From NCBI GenBank assembly GCA_029976695.1, contig JARQTN010000250.1, positions 48,595-91,862 on the forward strand: 43,268 nt of DNA, written 5' to 3'. How positions within the stretch are numbered: position 1 is the stretch's first letter; each line of letters opens with the position of its first letter. The notes beneath the pieces are model-generated. The model made no database searches, had not been told where the DNA came from, and was given only the letters and a program-made list of their open reading frames with translations. Both the position numbers and the translations under genes were made by a program. Below are positions 24,824-33,661 of this stretch, piece after piece. The stretch is from Lewinellaceae bacterium. Its GTDB lineage: Bacteria > Bacteroidota > Bacteroidia > Chitinophagales > Saprospiraceae.

Positions 24824-26191
24824 TCAGTATGCGTCACTTGTCGCAAACGTATTCGCTGCGGTTGTCCAGCGCCCCCTTGTAAAGTCCGGAAATGTCACCG
24901 GCATGCTGCCGCCTGCGATAGATGCTTCTGACAGTGGGGTAATGGCGAGCCACGTAGCCGCATCGTACACATCCATGGGCGGCCTTTCATTACGCATCGC
25001 ATGTTCCACGAGGCTGTTGACCAGGAACCAGTCCATGCCGCCGTGTCCTGCGCCCTCGGCTTTATTTGCATGGCGCTTCCATAGCGGGTGGTCGTATTTC
25101 TCAAGGTAGGGTTTTGCTTCTTCCCACCTGTGTGGCGGGCTCATTCCTTCAATGTGCAAGGATTTATTGACATCCATCCACAACCCTTTCGTGCCCTGCA
25201 CGCGAAATCCAAGGGAGTAAGGTCTGGGCAGGTTGGTATCATGATGCAGTACGACCGTTTCCCCGTTGTTGCACCTGATCATGGTCGTGACCAGGTCACC
25301 GAGCTTGAATTCAATATCCGCATTCGGGTGGTTTTCACCGCCCATTGGATGATCCACGATATAATTGTGCAGACCGCGTGCCTTTGAGGCCATGCTGGTC
25401 AGGTGTGTGAAGCGGTTCTTCCGGTTGATGTCCGCATACATGGCCACCGGCCCAATCCCGTGGGTCGGGTACAGATCACCGTTCCTGTGCACGCTGTGGA
25501 TGGTCCGCCATTTTGCCTCGCTGAAGGCATCATCTCCAAACTTCACGCCAGAACCGCCGCCGGGTCCATCATTGAATTTCACCCCCCGGAGATCGTGCTG
25601 GTACCCTCCTTCCAGGTGGAGCAGTTCACCGAAAAGGCCTTGCCGGACCATGTTCAGTATGGCCATGACATCCCGGCGGTAACAGACATTTTCCAGGAAG
25701 AACAGATGTGTGTTCGACCTTTCCTGTGCACGTACCAGTTCCCAGCACTCATCAATGGAAAAAGCGCCACACACTTCCACGCCAACATAGCAGTTCTTCT
25801 CCAGCGCCGCGATGGACATCTCGGTGTGCCAGCGCCAAGGGGAGGCGATGATGACCAGGTCGAGATCCTCCTTGTCCAGCAGATTCAGATAATCTTCATC
25901 CCCGTCCTGGTATACACGGGGTGCGGAAATCCCTCTTTTCCTGAACATTTGCAGTGTGCGGTCCACCATCACCTGGTCAGGATCAGCGATCGCGATGACA
26001 TCGCAATCATCCCGGTCGAGCAACAACCCGATATGGCTCTGGCCCCGCAGGCCTGAACCGAGGATGGCCACGTTCAATCTGGATCTGGGTGCTTTTCGGG
26101 TCGCTTTTCGGGATTGTGCTGCTTGGATGCCCGGAATGGCGACACCTGCGCCGGCCAGGGAGGAAACCTGGATAAATGAGCGTCTCTTCAT
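24824..26191 (-). CDS. Gfo/Idh/MocA-type protein, glycoside hydrolase family 109-like, exported
   Basis: 455 residues from ATG 26191 (a TTG nine bases upstream is also in frame). MKRRSFIQVSSLAGAGVAI is a Tat-type leader, so it is exported folded, as expected for an enzyme that keeps NAD bound. The Rossmann motif is VAILGSGLRGQSH (about 41-53). Later stretches ENVCYRRDVMAILNMVRQG, GHGGMDWFLVN and VYDAATWLAITPLSEASIA match GH109 enzymes, which remove N-acetylgalactosamine by an NAD-dependent redox mechanism. Assignment to GH109 rather than to another exported oxidoreductase rests on these motifs. Spacing to the MATE gene upstream is 52 bases and to kdsA downstream 46 bases, all on the minus strand. 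Confidence 0.85.
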   Translation of the reverse strand: MKRRSFIQVSSLAGAGVAIPGIQAAQSRKATRKAPRSRLNVAILGSGLRGQSHIGLLLDRDDCDVIAIADPDQVMVDRTLQMFRKRGISAPRVYQDGDEDYLNLLDKEDLDLVIIASPWRWHTEMSIAALEKNCYVGVEVCGAFSIDECWELVRAQERSNTHLFFLENVCYRRDVMAILNMVRQGLFGELLHLEGGYQHDLRGVKFNDGPGGGSGVKFGDDAFSEAKWRTIHSVHRNGDLYPTHGIGPVAMYADINRKNRFTHLTSMASKARGLHNYIVDHPMGGENHPNADIEFKLGDLVTTMIRCNNGETVVLHHDTNLPRPYSLGFRVQGTKGLWMDVNKSLHIEGMSPPHRWEEAKPYLEKYDHPLWKRHANKAEGAGHGGMDWFLVNSLVEHAMRNERPPMDVYDAATWLAITPLSEASIAGGSMPVTFPDFTRGRWTTAANTFATSDAY

Positions 26192-26243
26192 TTTCTGCAA
26201 TTCTTTTATTTACTGGTATGAATTTAGTCAATTCGATGAAGTT

Positions 26244-27632
26244 TTAGATCTGCACAAGTTTCCATCTTCCCAACCTGAAGATGTAGACCGCAACCACGGC
26301 CAGCACCGTTTCACTGATCGCAATGGCCCAGTACGTGCCTGTGGCTTCAAGGCCTGCCGGATGTGCCAGGACGTAGGCAAGCGGGATCTGGATCATCCAG
26401 AAGCAAACCAGGTTGATCCACATGGGTGTTTTTGTATCCCCTGCACCATTGAAGGAAGAGCTGACGACCATGCCGTATCCGTAAGCAATATACCCCAGGC
26501 ACATGATGCGCAGGCCGCGCATGCCTTCCGCATGCACGACCTGGTCTTCAGTGAAAAAATGCATGATCCATGGAGCCAGTATAAAGATCAGGATGGAAAC
26601 CGAGGTCAGGAAGACCATATTGTAAAAACCGGTCAGCCAGACAGCTTTCTCTGCACGTTCCGGCTTCCTGGCACCGAGGTTTTGCCCAACAAGCGTGGAT
26701 GCGGCATTCGCCATTCCCCAGGCTGGCAGGATCGTAAAGATGAGGATCCGGATGGCAATGGTATACCCGGCAAGCGGCTGGGAGCCGAATGAGCTGATGA
26801 TCCGAACTAAAAAAAGCCAGCTGGCCACCGCTATGAGAAACTGCCATGCCCCTGTGAAGGCGACCCGGGAGAGCTTCCAGATCGTGGAACTGACCCACTT
26901 GAAATCGGCCCTGCTTAATTTGACAAGGCTCTTTTTTCCATAAAACAGCGCATAAAGCTGATACAAAACTCCTGTTCCCCGGCCAATGCAGGTAGCCACG
27001 GCGGCACCCGTGACACCCAGTTCAGGAAACGGACCGAGCCCGAGGATCAGGCATGGATCAAGTACAATGTTCAGCCCATTGGCCAACCAAAGCACACGCA
27101 TGGCGATCGCCGCATTGCCGGCTCCCCTGAATATCGCATTCAGGATGAAGAGGAAAAACAACAGTCCGTTAAAACTCAAAATGATCCTGGTATACGCTGA
27201 GCCCTGCCGGATCAATTCAGGAGACCCTCCCATAAGTTCAAGGATCCATTCTGCACCAAACCAGCAGCACACACCCAGCGGCACGCTGATCAGCAAACCG
27301 AGAAATATGGTTTGCACTGCTGCCTCACGGGCTCCCCGGCGGTTCTGGGCCCCGATCCGGCGGCTGACCATCGCTGTTGCCGCCATAGCAATACCCAGGG
27401 CCAGCGATTCAATGGTCATCAGGACGACTTCTGTGAGCCCGACGACCGCGATGGCGTCAGTGCCCACGCGGGAGACAAAAAATACATCCACAAGCGCAAA
27501 AAGCGATTCCATCACCATCTCCAGGATCATGGGCACGGCCAGCAGGAAAATGGACCTGCGAATCGGGCCGGAAGTGAAATCTTCCTCCTCACCACGGATC
27601 GCTCTCAGCAGTAATTTAAAAAACCGGCGCAT
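26244..27632 (-). CDS. MATE family efflux transporter
   Basis: 462 residues with about twelve hydrophobic segments in two similar halves. Characteristic stretches are the N-terminal FLLAVPMILEMVMESLFALVD with FFVSRVG, AMAATAMVSRRIGAQNRRGA before the third segment, AIFRGAGNAAIAM, and in the second half ASTLVGQNLGARKPERAEKA. MATE proteins export cationic drugs and metabolites using a sodium or proton gradient in the inner membrane. The substrate cannot be read from the sequence. It is divergent from the ferredoxin gene (99 bases apart) and heads a minus-strand run that ends with the Kdo genes. Confidence 0.93.
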   Translation of the reverse strand: MRRFFKLLLRAIRGEEEDFTSGPIRRSIFLLAVPMILEMVMESLFALVDVFFVSRVGTDAIAVVGLTEVVLMTIESLALGIAMAATAMVSRRIGAQNRRGAREAAVQTIFLGLLISVPLGVCCWFGAEWILELMGGSPELIRQGSAYTRIILSFNGLLFFLFILNAIFRGAGNAAIAMRVLWLANGLNIVLDPCLILGLGPFPELGVTGAAVATCIGRGTGVLYQLYALFYGKKSLVKLSRADFKWVSSTIWKLSRVAFTGAWQFLIAVASWLFLVRIISSFGSQPLAGYTIAIRILIFTILPAWGMANAASTLVGQNLGARKPERAEKAVWLTGFYNMVFLTSVSILIFILAPWIMHFFTEDQVVHAEGMRGLRIMCLGYIAYGYGMVVSSSFNGAGDTKTPMWINLVCFWMIQIPLAYVLAHPAGLEATGTYWAIAISETVLAVVAVYIFRLGRWKLVQI

Positions 27633-27665
27633 CGGGTCTGGCAGGAAGAATGATCAAATTTTGAA

Positions 27666-27673
27666 TAATTTTG
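27666..27673 (+). promoter_or_regulatory. -7 element of the ferredoxin promoter (TAATTTTG)
   Basis: TAATTTTG is a perfect match to the Bacteroidota consensus TAnnTTTG, 58 bases before the ferredoxin start codon, in the divergent region between that gene and the MATE gene. No clear TTG at the -33 position is seen. Confidence 0.4.
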
Positions 27674-27731
27674 CAGGGAAGGGTAAACTGAAAACCTGCT
27701 TTCATGTTGTTGACACAAAGGAATAAATATT

Positions 27732-28085
27732 ATGGCGATTATCATCACTGACGAGTGCATTAATTGCGGGGCTTGTGAACCGGAATGCCCGAATAATGCA
27801 ATTTACGAGGGTGGCATTGACTGGTCGATCAACGAGGGCACGAAAGTGAAAGGGTCCTATACGCTTGAAGACGGATCGGTAGTCGATGCAAATGACATGC
27901 AAAAACCGATTGACGATGATATTTATTATATCGTTCCGGACAAGTGTACCGAGTGCCAGGGATTTCATGAGGAACCCCAATGTGCGGCAGTTTGTCCCGT
28001 CGATTGCTGTGTCCAGGATCCCGACCGGGTAGAGACAGAAGAGGAATTACTCGCACGGCAAGCCAGGCTGCATGGCGGGAGCTGA
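27732..28085 (+). CDS. 2[4Fe-4S] ferredoxin, Allochromatium (Alvin) type
   Basis: 117 residues. First cluster motif: Cys9-x2-Cys12-x2-Cys15-x3-Cys19-Pro. Second: Cys72-x2-Cys75-x8-Cys84-x3-Cys88-Pro, the CX2CX8CX3C spacing that marks the Alvin-type low-potential ferredoxins. About 40 extra residues (about 27-70, with a [10 protein letters not shown] loop) separate the two halves, so it is longer than the usual 80-90 residues; such inserted versions occur in Bacteroidota. Two more cysteines (92, 93) follow the second cluster. It is a soluble cytoplasmic electron carrier; the partner is not encoded nearby. Confidence 0.93.
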   Translation: MAIIITDECINCGACEPECPNNAIYEGGIDWSINEGTKVKGSYTLEDGSVVDANDMQKPIDDDIYYIVPDKCTECQGFHEEPQCAAVCPVDCCVQDPDRVETEEELLARQARLHGGS

Positions 28086-28154
28086 CAGGTCCCGATCACG
28101 TGCATGATCTCAGCACCATCCGGGGGCCCAGTCTATCCCCGAAGGAAACGGTAT

Positions 28155-29561
28155 TTATACCCTTGAAAGATGATACCTGGCTCCGAGGGTAAACATCCTG
28201 TTTCTCGAATCGGAAACTGAATTATCCCCACCCCTGAAAATGGGCAGCAAGCCATGGTTGTACTCCAGGTGCAACGCCAGTCGTCTCCAGAGGTATATGT
28301 TTGCACCTAATCGCATCGAGACATCATTTTTCCTGACGAAATCGTGTGCGAAGAGTGAATTCCTTGATACACCGGATAGCTGGTTAACATCCTGCTGAAG
28401 CTGGTCTCCATCCACAAGTGCGATCTTTTCCTCTGACGGAGCCCCTAACAGGCGACTGTACCTTGCCCCGAATTCAAGTGAAAATGACCTGCCTAAAAAA
28501 TATTCGACACCTGCGGGTATGTGCAGAAAATGGAAACTGCTGGTCAATGACTCTACACTCCCTGCATCCACGTCCATGGAAACTGCATTTACGACATTGC
28601 CGGATGGCCCGTTGATGATTGTGACTGGTGAACTGGTGAGGCTGGCATCCTCACGATCGGCGAAATTCAGAAAGCCGTTTTTTCGCTGGCTTTCATAAAG
28701 CACCCCTGTGCAAAGGGAAACCTTTCTGGAAATCCGCCACCTGGCCTCAGGGCCGCCCCCCAATCCCTGCATTCCTCCGGCAGCAGCATTTACAGTTCCC
28801 ATGACTCCAAATGCCAGGTGAAACCCGCGGGGTTTTGATCCCAGTGGCCTGATTTCCGGGCGTATGGGTGACAGGAACCTCTCAGGCAGCACTGTCACGT
28901 ATGGTGAGGCGACTGGGAATACCTTTCGGGTCAGCGGCAGCAGGACGTTTGCATTCCTGGCCAAATCGCTGTGCTGGGGAAGGATCACTGATTCCGTCTC
29001 TATCCGTTTTGCCTTGGCAGCAGGCTGCCGGTGATCCGGCTCCTGAATGTAGGGCATGCGTGATTCAACGATTTGCCGGACCTGGCCGGGAATTGACTTC
29101 ACATTTTGTGGTGCACTATCCAAAATATCTCCAAACTCTTTATCCTGCTGCACCGATTGATTGGGCTTGAGGTTGCCGGAAGCCCCGTCCGGATGAGATC
29201 CAGGTCCCTTTGCAGCGGGTGTTAAGGGTGATCCAGGGGACAGGACTTTTGTTGTTTCATCTATTTCCTGCTTTTCTTTTCCTGTGATTTGCAGTTCGGT
29301 GACATCCTTGTCCCGGCCTTCGTTTGCCACGGCCATGGGTTCACTGATTTCAACTGGTTTCTGGAGAGCAGGCGTTGCATCCTGAAGCGACGAAAAATAA
29401 AGCCCGCCTGCCACCAGCAGGACCACTGCTACACCTGTGAGCCAGAGGAACACCGGGACCCTGTCCCTTCTGCCGTCCAGGGGCATTTCCCTGTCCAGAA
29501 TCACTTTCATTCCTTTCCAGCCCTGGCTCGCATATTTTCGTTGTTGATATTTATCCTGCAT
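28155..29561 (-). CDS. Trans-envelope protein: cytoplasmic motif, one membrane helix, linker, outer-membrane barrel
   Basis: 468 residues. A short cytoplasmic part has the GWKGMKVILDREMP motif (about 14-27), then one strong transmembrane segment (about 35-58, FLWLTGVAVVLLVAGGLYF), then a long Pro/Ser/Gln-rich, probably disordered linker (about 60-250), and finally a beta-barrel-like domain (about 253-468) of the porin/PorT kind with the usual alternating strands and a terminal RYHLSRV. This make-up is seen next to ECF sigma factors in Bacteroidota. It overlaps the sigma gene by 11 bases, so it probably reports an envelope state to that sigma factor, in the role of an anti-sigma factor. The role is inferred from gene order and topology. 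Confidence 0.75.
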   Translation of the reverse strand: MQDKYQQRKYASQGWKGMKVILDREMPLDGRRDRVPVFLWLTGVAVVLLVAGGLYFSSLQDATPALQKPVEISEPMAVANEGRDKDVTELQITGKEKQEIDETTKVLSPGSPLTPAAKGPGSHPDGASGNLKPNQSVQQDKEFGDILDSAPQNVKSIPGQVRQIVESRMPYIQEPDHRQPAAKAKRIETESVILPQHSDLARNANVLLPLTRKVFPVASPYVTVLPERFLSPIRPEIRPLGSKPRGFHLAFGVMGTVNAAAGGMQGLGGGPEARWRISRKVSLCTGVLYESQRKNGFLNFADREDASLTSSPVTIINGPSGNVVNAVSMDVDAGSVESLTSSFHFLHIPAGVEYFLGRSFSLEFGARYSRLLGAPSEEKIALVDGDQLQQDVNQLSGVSRNSLFAHDFVRKNDVSMRLGANIYLWRRLALHLEYNHGLLPIFRGGDNSVSDSRNRMFTLGARYHLSRV

Positions 29562-30111
29562 AGCTTGATTTATACCTTTTTGATATCGATTTCTTCAATT
29601 GTGACCTTGCATTTGACAGGTGCCATTTGGATGTGCCGTCACTGATGCCCAATAGCGCCCCGATCTCTTCATGCGTATACCCTTCAATGGCATGCAACTT
29701 GAATACTTCCCGGCTTTTTTCCGGCAGGGCATCCACTAGCTGGATGATGTCATCGTAATACAACTGATCGAGTGCATCCGTCGGCACATCCCGGTCCTTC
29801 TCATCCAGGACAATAAATTTCAGGTACCTGGATTCCTTTTTGTAGTAATCTGAAATCGCATGATAGACGATCCTGCGAATCCACCCCTCAAAGGAACCAA
29901 TGCCCTTGTATTGCTCAAGTTTCTTAAATACCCGCAGGAAACCGTTGTTCAGGATTTCCATCCCTCTTTGCTCATCTTGTGCATAGCGCATGACCATGGA
30001 CATCATTTTCGGGAAAAACCTGCGGTATAGCATCTCCTGGCACCTCCTGTCATTGAGGAGGCAACCTTCGATCAATTCTTCCTCTGTAAATTCACGCTTT
30101 CTGAAAAGCAT
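29551..30111 (-). CDS. ECF-type RNA polymerase sigma factor
   Basis: 186 residues. Sigma region 2 spans about 12-95, with LYRRFFPKMMSMVMRYAQD and NNGFLRVFKKLEQYKGIGSFEGWIRRIVYHAISDYYKK; region 4 spans about 125-180, with LPEKSREVFKLHAIEGYTHEEIGALLGISDGTSKWHLSNARSQLKK as the -35-recognition helix-turn-helix. Regions 1 and 3 are absent, as in extracytoplasmic-function sigma factors. Its start lies 25 bases after the end of the barrel-protein gene and it overlaps the following trans-envelope gene by 11 bases, so sigma and likely sensor/anti-sigma are produced together. Confidence 0.93.
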   Translation of the reverse strand: MLFRKREFTEEELIEGCLLNDRRCQEMLYRRFFPKMMSMVMRYAQDEQRGMEILNNGFLRVFKKLEQYKGIGSFEGWIRRIVYHAISDYYKKESRYLKFIVLDEKDRDVPTDALDQLYYDDIIQLVDALPEKSREVFKLHAIEGYTHEEIGALLGISDGTSKWHLSNARSQLKKSISKRYKSSYAG

Positions 30112-30136
30112 TCAGTCCGTTTGTACGCATTCAACC

Positions 30137-30919
30137 TTAAAAGTCAAGGCCAAACTTGAAATCAAGCCGACGGTATGTCAGGTGATCAACATCAGTCCTG
30201 TTTTCCCACCAGAACGGCTCCACCGTATAGGTAGCTTTTTGCAGTCGATAACCGACACCCATATAAAAGTGAACGTCCCTGCCCCCGAATCTGACGCCGA
30301 CCTCCGGGTTCAGCATGATGCCGGGTTCGGTTGCCACGATGTCATAATTCAAATTTGCAAGGGGGAATCCGAGTCCCGCGCGCAGGTGGTAATAGGGTGC
30401 AATCTTCTTCTTTGTCAGGTAACCCCGGGTTTCCAAAAAGACAGGGATAATCTGCGAGGACCAATTCACCTCAAGGTCCTCATACCCGATCCCCCCACCG
30501 ATACTCAGGTACTGGTTGAACCTGTAGCCCATGGAAAAGGTAGCACTGATTCCCACTTCGGTTCCAACAGGGAAGCTCAGGCCAAACAGGTAATAGAGTC
30601 CCCTCTCTTTAAGCACAAACCTGTGGCCCCTTTTACCGTTATAACTGCCTGCCACTTCCTGCCGCACCTTTTCGATGTCCGCATCCGGTATGGTAATTTC
30701 CTGCCCGCCCAGCATCCTGAGCGTCAGTGGCTGCCCGTATTCCCACTGGATGAGGGTGCCCCGGAGGACACTTCCGTCCCTCAGGTAAACGACATCCTGA
30801 TAAGTCACCTGTTGACGTGTATCCCCGCCGGAAGGATTCTGTGCACCTGCCGGCACTGCCCCGATCAGGGTCAGCAGAGAAAACACAAGGATGTGGATAT
30901 TGTATTTCATCTCATTCAT
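30137..30919 (-). CDS. Outer-membrane beta-barrel-like protein of unknown function
   Basis: 260 residues. A signal peptide (about 1-26, ending PAGAQ) is followed by a short domain (about 38-92) with the pattern VVYLRDGSVLRGTLIQWEYGQPLTLRMLGGQEITIPDADIEKV, seen in many Bacteroidota envelope proteins, and then by a run of amphipathic strands (about 105-260) that fits an eight-stranded outer-membrane barrel ending in F. It is encoded directly before the ECF sigma factor (25 bases), so it may be a member of its regulon or part of the sensing complex; this is inference from order only. Confidence 0.7.
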   Translation of the reverse strand: MNEMKYNIHILVFSLLTLIGAVPAGAQNPSGGDTRQQVTYQDVVYLRDGSVLRGTLIQWEYGQPLTLRMLGGQEITIPDADIEKVRQEVAGSYNGKRGHRFVLKERGLYYLFGLSFPVGTEVGISATFSMGYRFNQYLSIGGGIGYEDLEVNWSSQIIPVFLETRGYLTKKKIAPYYHLRAGLGFPLANLNYDIVATEPGIMLNPEVGVRFGGRDVHFYMGVGYRLQKATYTVEPFWWENRTDVDHLTYRRLDFKFGLDF

Positions 30920-31055
30920 ATTCTAAAAACGGGGGCCACCAGCTTGTTGTGTACGTCCAAATCCGATTGGAGGCCACTGAGCATTCATTGTTTCCAGGAT
31001 TTCCCCAAAGTGCTGATTGATTGGCACTGATGGCTCCCCGTATCCATTCTTCTGA

Positions 31056-32348
31056 TTATTTCCTGTTCACGCGGATGAAACTGATCTCCTTCAGGTCTTC
31101 CGGATCAGAAGCATCGAATTGATAAAACCCGTCCGCCCCGATCATCATGACAAGGTCGCCGGGAGGCAGTACGATCACATCAAATGCCTCATAAGCCGCA
31201 AGGTGATCAAGCATATTTTCATCAATTCTTCTCAGTTTCTCCACATTGAACACCTTGAGGCCGGCACTCCCATCGCACAGGTAAAGAATGTCATTCACGA
31301 CCGACAATCCATGCGGATTGTGCATCGGGTATGATTCGATCAGGGACGGGAAGCGCATATTGCTGACATCGATGACATCCAGCTGGTTGACTGCATTTAC
31401 ACATGCATTGCCTTCCCGCAATGTGACGAAAGCTGTATTGCCAGACACGAAAACCGGATCGCAGGCGGCTGCGTGTTCGAATGTGCTGTAATGGTACGGG
31501 GCGGTCGGATCGGTATTGTCATAGATGATCATCCCTGTCTGCGAACCTATGAACAGGTAATCACCGCTCGGAAACAGGGTCTCGATCGCAGCATTCACCC
31601 CCACTTTATTGATTTGCTGGGGAATTGTGGTCTCGATACTGAACACCTGCATTTGCCATTGATCAAGCGCATAGAGGTGATCCTTGGCGATGGCAAACCT
31701 GGCCATGGAACCGGCGATGCCCACACCTCCGCTTGTCCCAAAGTCAGCATTCTCTGCCGTACTGGAGTTCAACTGGAAATTGGCATCCGCGCTGAGGAAA
31801 ATCGCATCATCCCGCCAGAACCAGCCGCCACTCCAGCGGTCATCCGAGCAATTCACCACTTCCTGCACATCGGTCTCTACATACTCCACCACATAACCGA
31901 ATTCGTCATTGACAGGGTAAAATGACTGAAAGACATCTTCCTCCCGATGCAGGAGTACAGGGTTTCGGGGATCTGAAATACGAATGGACAGCAGGTCCAG
32001 GTAGCTGTCCACGTAAAGGACATCATCCTTCACAGCCATATCCCGGCTGCCCGGGATATCGATGAATGACAGGCTGACCGGATTTTCCGGGTCCCGATTA
32101 TCCACAATGTGGACACCTTCAAGCAATTCATTGATCAGCAGGTAACCATTGTAGTAATAGATATTTCCCGGGTTTTCGAGTTCTTTGGCCGGCTGCACGG
32201 AGATGTCAGTGCGCATATCTTCCAGTGTCTTGAAGACCGGATCCCAGCGCACATAGGTCCTTTCGCTTTCACATGTGTCCTTGAAGCAGGATGAAAGGAT
32301 CAGGGCGCTGAACAGGGAGAACATCAAAATTGGTCGAACGTTTTTCAT
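31056..32348 (-). CDS. LVIVD-repeat lipoprotein
   Basis: 430 residues. The signal peptide ends in the lipobox LSSC (Cys about 21). The remainder is made of repeats in which a short strand reports a named item and then a value, with the LVIVD-type core seen as GVHIVDNRDPENPVSLSFIDIPG (about 78-100), LLSIRISDPRNPVLLHRE, VFSIETTIPQQINKVG, LDVIDVSNMRFPSLIESYPM and LKVFNVEKL. These form a propeller-like fold in surface lipoproteins of the phylum. Function unknown. It is the first gene of a minus-strand group leading to the sigma factor; a -7-like TATCTTTA sits at 32398-32391, 43 bases before the start. Confidence 0.87.
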   Translation of the reverse strand: MKNVRPILMFSLFSALILSSCFKDTCESERTYVRWDPVFKTLEDMRTDISVQPAKELENPGNIYYYNGYLLINELLEGVHIVDNRDPENPVSLSFIDIPGSRDMAVKDDVLYVDSYLDLLSIRISDPRNPVLLHREEDVFQSFYPVNDEFGYVVEYVETDVQEVVNCSDDRWSGGWFWRDDAIFLSADANFQLNSSTAENADFGTSGGVGIAGSMARFAIAKDHLYALDQWQMQVFSIETTIPQQINKVGVNAAIETLFPSGDYLFIGSQTGMIIYDNTDPTAPYHYSTFEHAAACDPVFVSGNTAFVTLREGNACVNAVNQLDVIDVSNMRFPSLIESYPMHNPHGLSVVNDILYLCDGSAGLKVFNVEKLRRIDENMLDHLAAYEAFDVIVLPPGDLVMMIGADGFYQFDASDPEDLKEISFIRVNRK

Positions 32349-32621
32349 ATTCCAGGTTTTAGTTTGGAGAAAGGATCATTTCCTTGTTTGTAAAGATAGA
32401 CCACATTGATGAGTAAAAGGGTTGGGACAGGCCAGAAAAAAATATACCGGGATCAGGCCCGGGTTTTCAACCCGATTCAATATCTTGACCACGGGTGTCC
32501 AATGAAACAGCCACGATGCGCATCCAACCCGGCCGGACAAGCAGAAAAGACATGATCTGTTTTCTGATCATCCTATCCGGACGTTGTATTCCGTGATGAT
32601 ACATCTAAAAGAAAGCAAGCC
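32349..32621. other. Divergent intergenic region between the LVIVD gene and the EAD1 pair
   Basis: About 270 bases without a credible gene. A minus-strand TATCTTTA (32398-32391) may serve the LVIVD gene. A six-base-pair hairpin CGGGTT-TTC-AACCCG (32460-32474) overlaps an alternative CCGGG/CCCGG pairing; neither is followed by a T run. A plus-strand TATCTTGA (32481-32488) is similar to the -7 element of the OmpA-domain gene but lacks a TTG at -33, so no promoter for the EAD1 pair can be named with confidence. Confidence 0.4.
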
Positions 32622-33626
32622 ATGAAACAGGATCAAAAATGGAACCAGAGCCTGACAAATCTCAACACCTTGCTTGCGGGGATGATCCCCTTCAAGGAAG
32701 AAGCCTATTCAATTTCCTCAAGGACCGGGCTTCGGGTAGAAAATATCTCGTTTTCTGACAAGCCGGCTACAAACTGGTTTTATATCATCCAGCAGGCCAT
32801 GCACCAGGAAAAGGTCTCTGACCTGATCGACCAGGTCGCCGTGCAATTTGGAGACAGCCCGGTACTGGCAAGGGCCAAAGCCGATGTACTGACAGGTTTC
32901 CTTGGGCCCGACTCAGGCAAATCCGCCCCCGACTGGCTTGCTGCGCCTGAATCTCCCGAGTCTTATGAGAAGATCATTGGACGGGAAAGCACCCTGCTCC
33001 CCGTGCATTTCCTTGAAGAAGGGGTTGAAAAAGCTAAATCTGTTGCACGGATCGTGACCCCGGAGGGGATCGGCACAGGATTCCTGATTGCCCGCAATTT
33101 GCTCGTCACAAACCACCACGTGATCGACAGCGCGGAAACAGCAGGGGACAGCATCGCTGAATTCAATTACCAAAAAACGTTCAGGGGACTGGACCGCCAG
33201 GTAGCCTCCTTCGGATTCAGGCCTGAATCGCTTTTTTTAACCTCAAGGGAGGAAGACTGGACGGTAGTCAAGGTAGGCGGTGACCCGAATTCGACCTGGG
33301 GTGCCCTGCGACTCAAGAAAGCCGGGATCCTGAAAAACCAGCGTGTTTCCATTATCCAGCATCCCGGGGGCGGAGAAAAGCAGATCGCCATGCACCATAA
33401 TTATATCCGGTATGCCGATGACCGGATCGTACAATACCTGACAGACACCTTGAACGGATCTTCCGGGTCCCCCGTATTCGATGAAAAATGGAATGTTGTG
33501 GCTCTCCACCATGCAGGTGGCTATATCCGGGAGCCGGGTACCAAAAGAATCGTGTTCCGGAACGAGGGTATCCGGATAAACCTCATCATCGACGGGCTCG
33601 AAGCAGGGGGGATTTCAGTATCATAA
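32622..33626 (+). CDS. EAD1-like domain fused to trypsin-like serine protease
   Basis: 334 residues, no signal peptide, so cytoplasmic. Residues about 8-88 form an effector-associated domain of the EAD1 kind: a helical region with TGLRVENISFSDKPATNWFYI and QQAMHQEKVSDLIDQVA. A linker leads to a chymotrypsin-fold protease (about 135-330) with a complete triad: His166 in LLVTNHHVID, Asp212 in EEDWTVVKV and Ser281 in NGSSGSPVF, followed by VVALHHAGG. EADs were described (Kaur, Burroughs, Iyer and Aravind) as homotypic adaptor modules in bacterial conflict systems that connect sensors with effectors such as trypsin-like proteases. The next gene carries the same domain, so the two products probably bind through it. 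The protease would cut a host-cell target on activation; target and trigger are unknown. Confidence 0.85.
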   Translation: MKQDQKWNQSLTNLNTLLAGMIPFKEEAYSISSRTGLRVENISFSDKPATNWFYIIQQAMHQEKVSDLIDQVAVQFGDSPVLARAKADVLTGFLGPDSGKSAPDWLAAPESPESYEKIIGRESTLLPVHFLEEGVEKAKSVARIVTPEGIGTGFLIARNLLVTNHHVIDSAETAGDSIAEFNYQKTFRGLDRQVASFGFRPESLFLTSREEDWTVVKVGGDPNSTWGALRLKKAGILKNQRVSIIQHPGGGEKQIAMHHNYIRYADDRIVQYLTDTLNGSSGSPVFDEKWNVVALHHAGGYIREPGTKRIVFRNEGIRINLIIDGLEAGGISVS

Positions 33627-33661
33627 GACTGAGCAGGCATCATCATTGCAATCAGTAGCAC

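Noticed and set aside
29990-31030. Plus-strand ORF of 346 codons
   Set aside because: It runs antisense through the barrel-protein gene, which has a signal peptide and barrel strands; the plus-strand translation shows no family motif.
32449-32474. Hairpin CCGGG/CCCGG and CGGGTT/AACCCG as a terminator
   Set aside because: No T run follows on either strand and the stems are short; noted only as part of the intergenic region.
32502-32555. 17-codon ORF (MKQPRCASNPAGQAEKT) before the EAD1 protease gene
   Set aside because: No ribosome site, polar composition and length expected by chance; it shares only ATGAAACAG with the real start.
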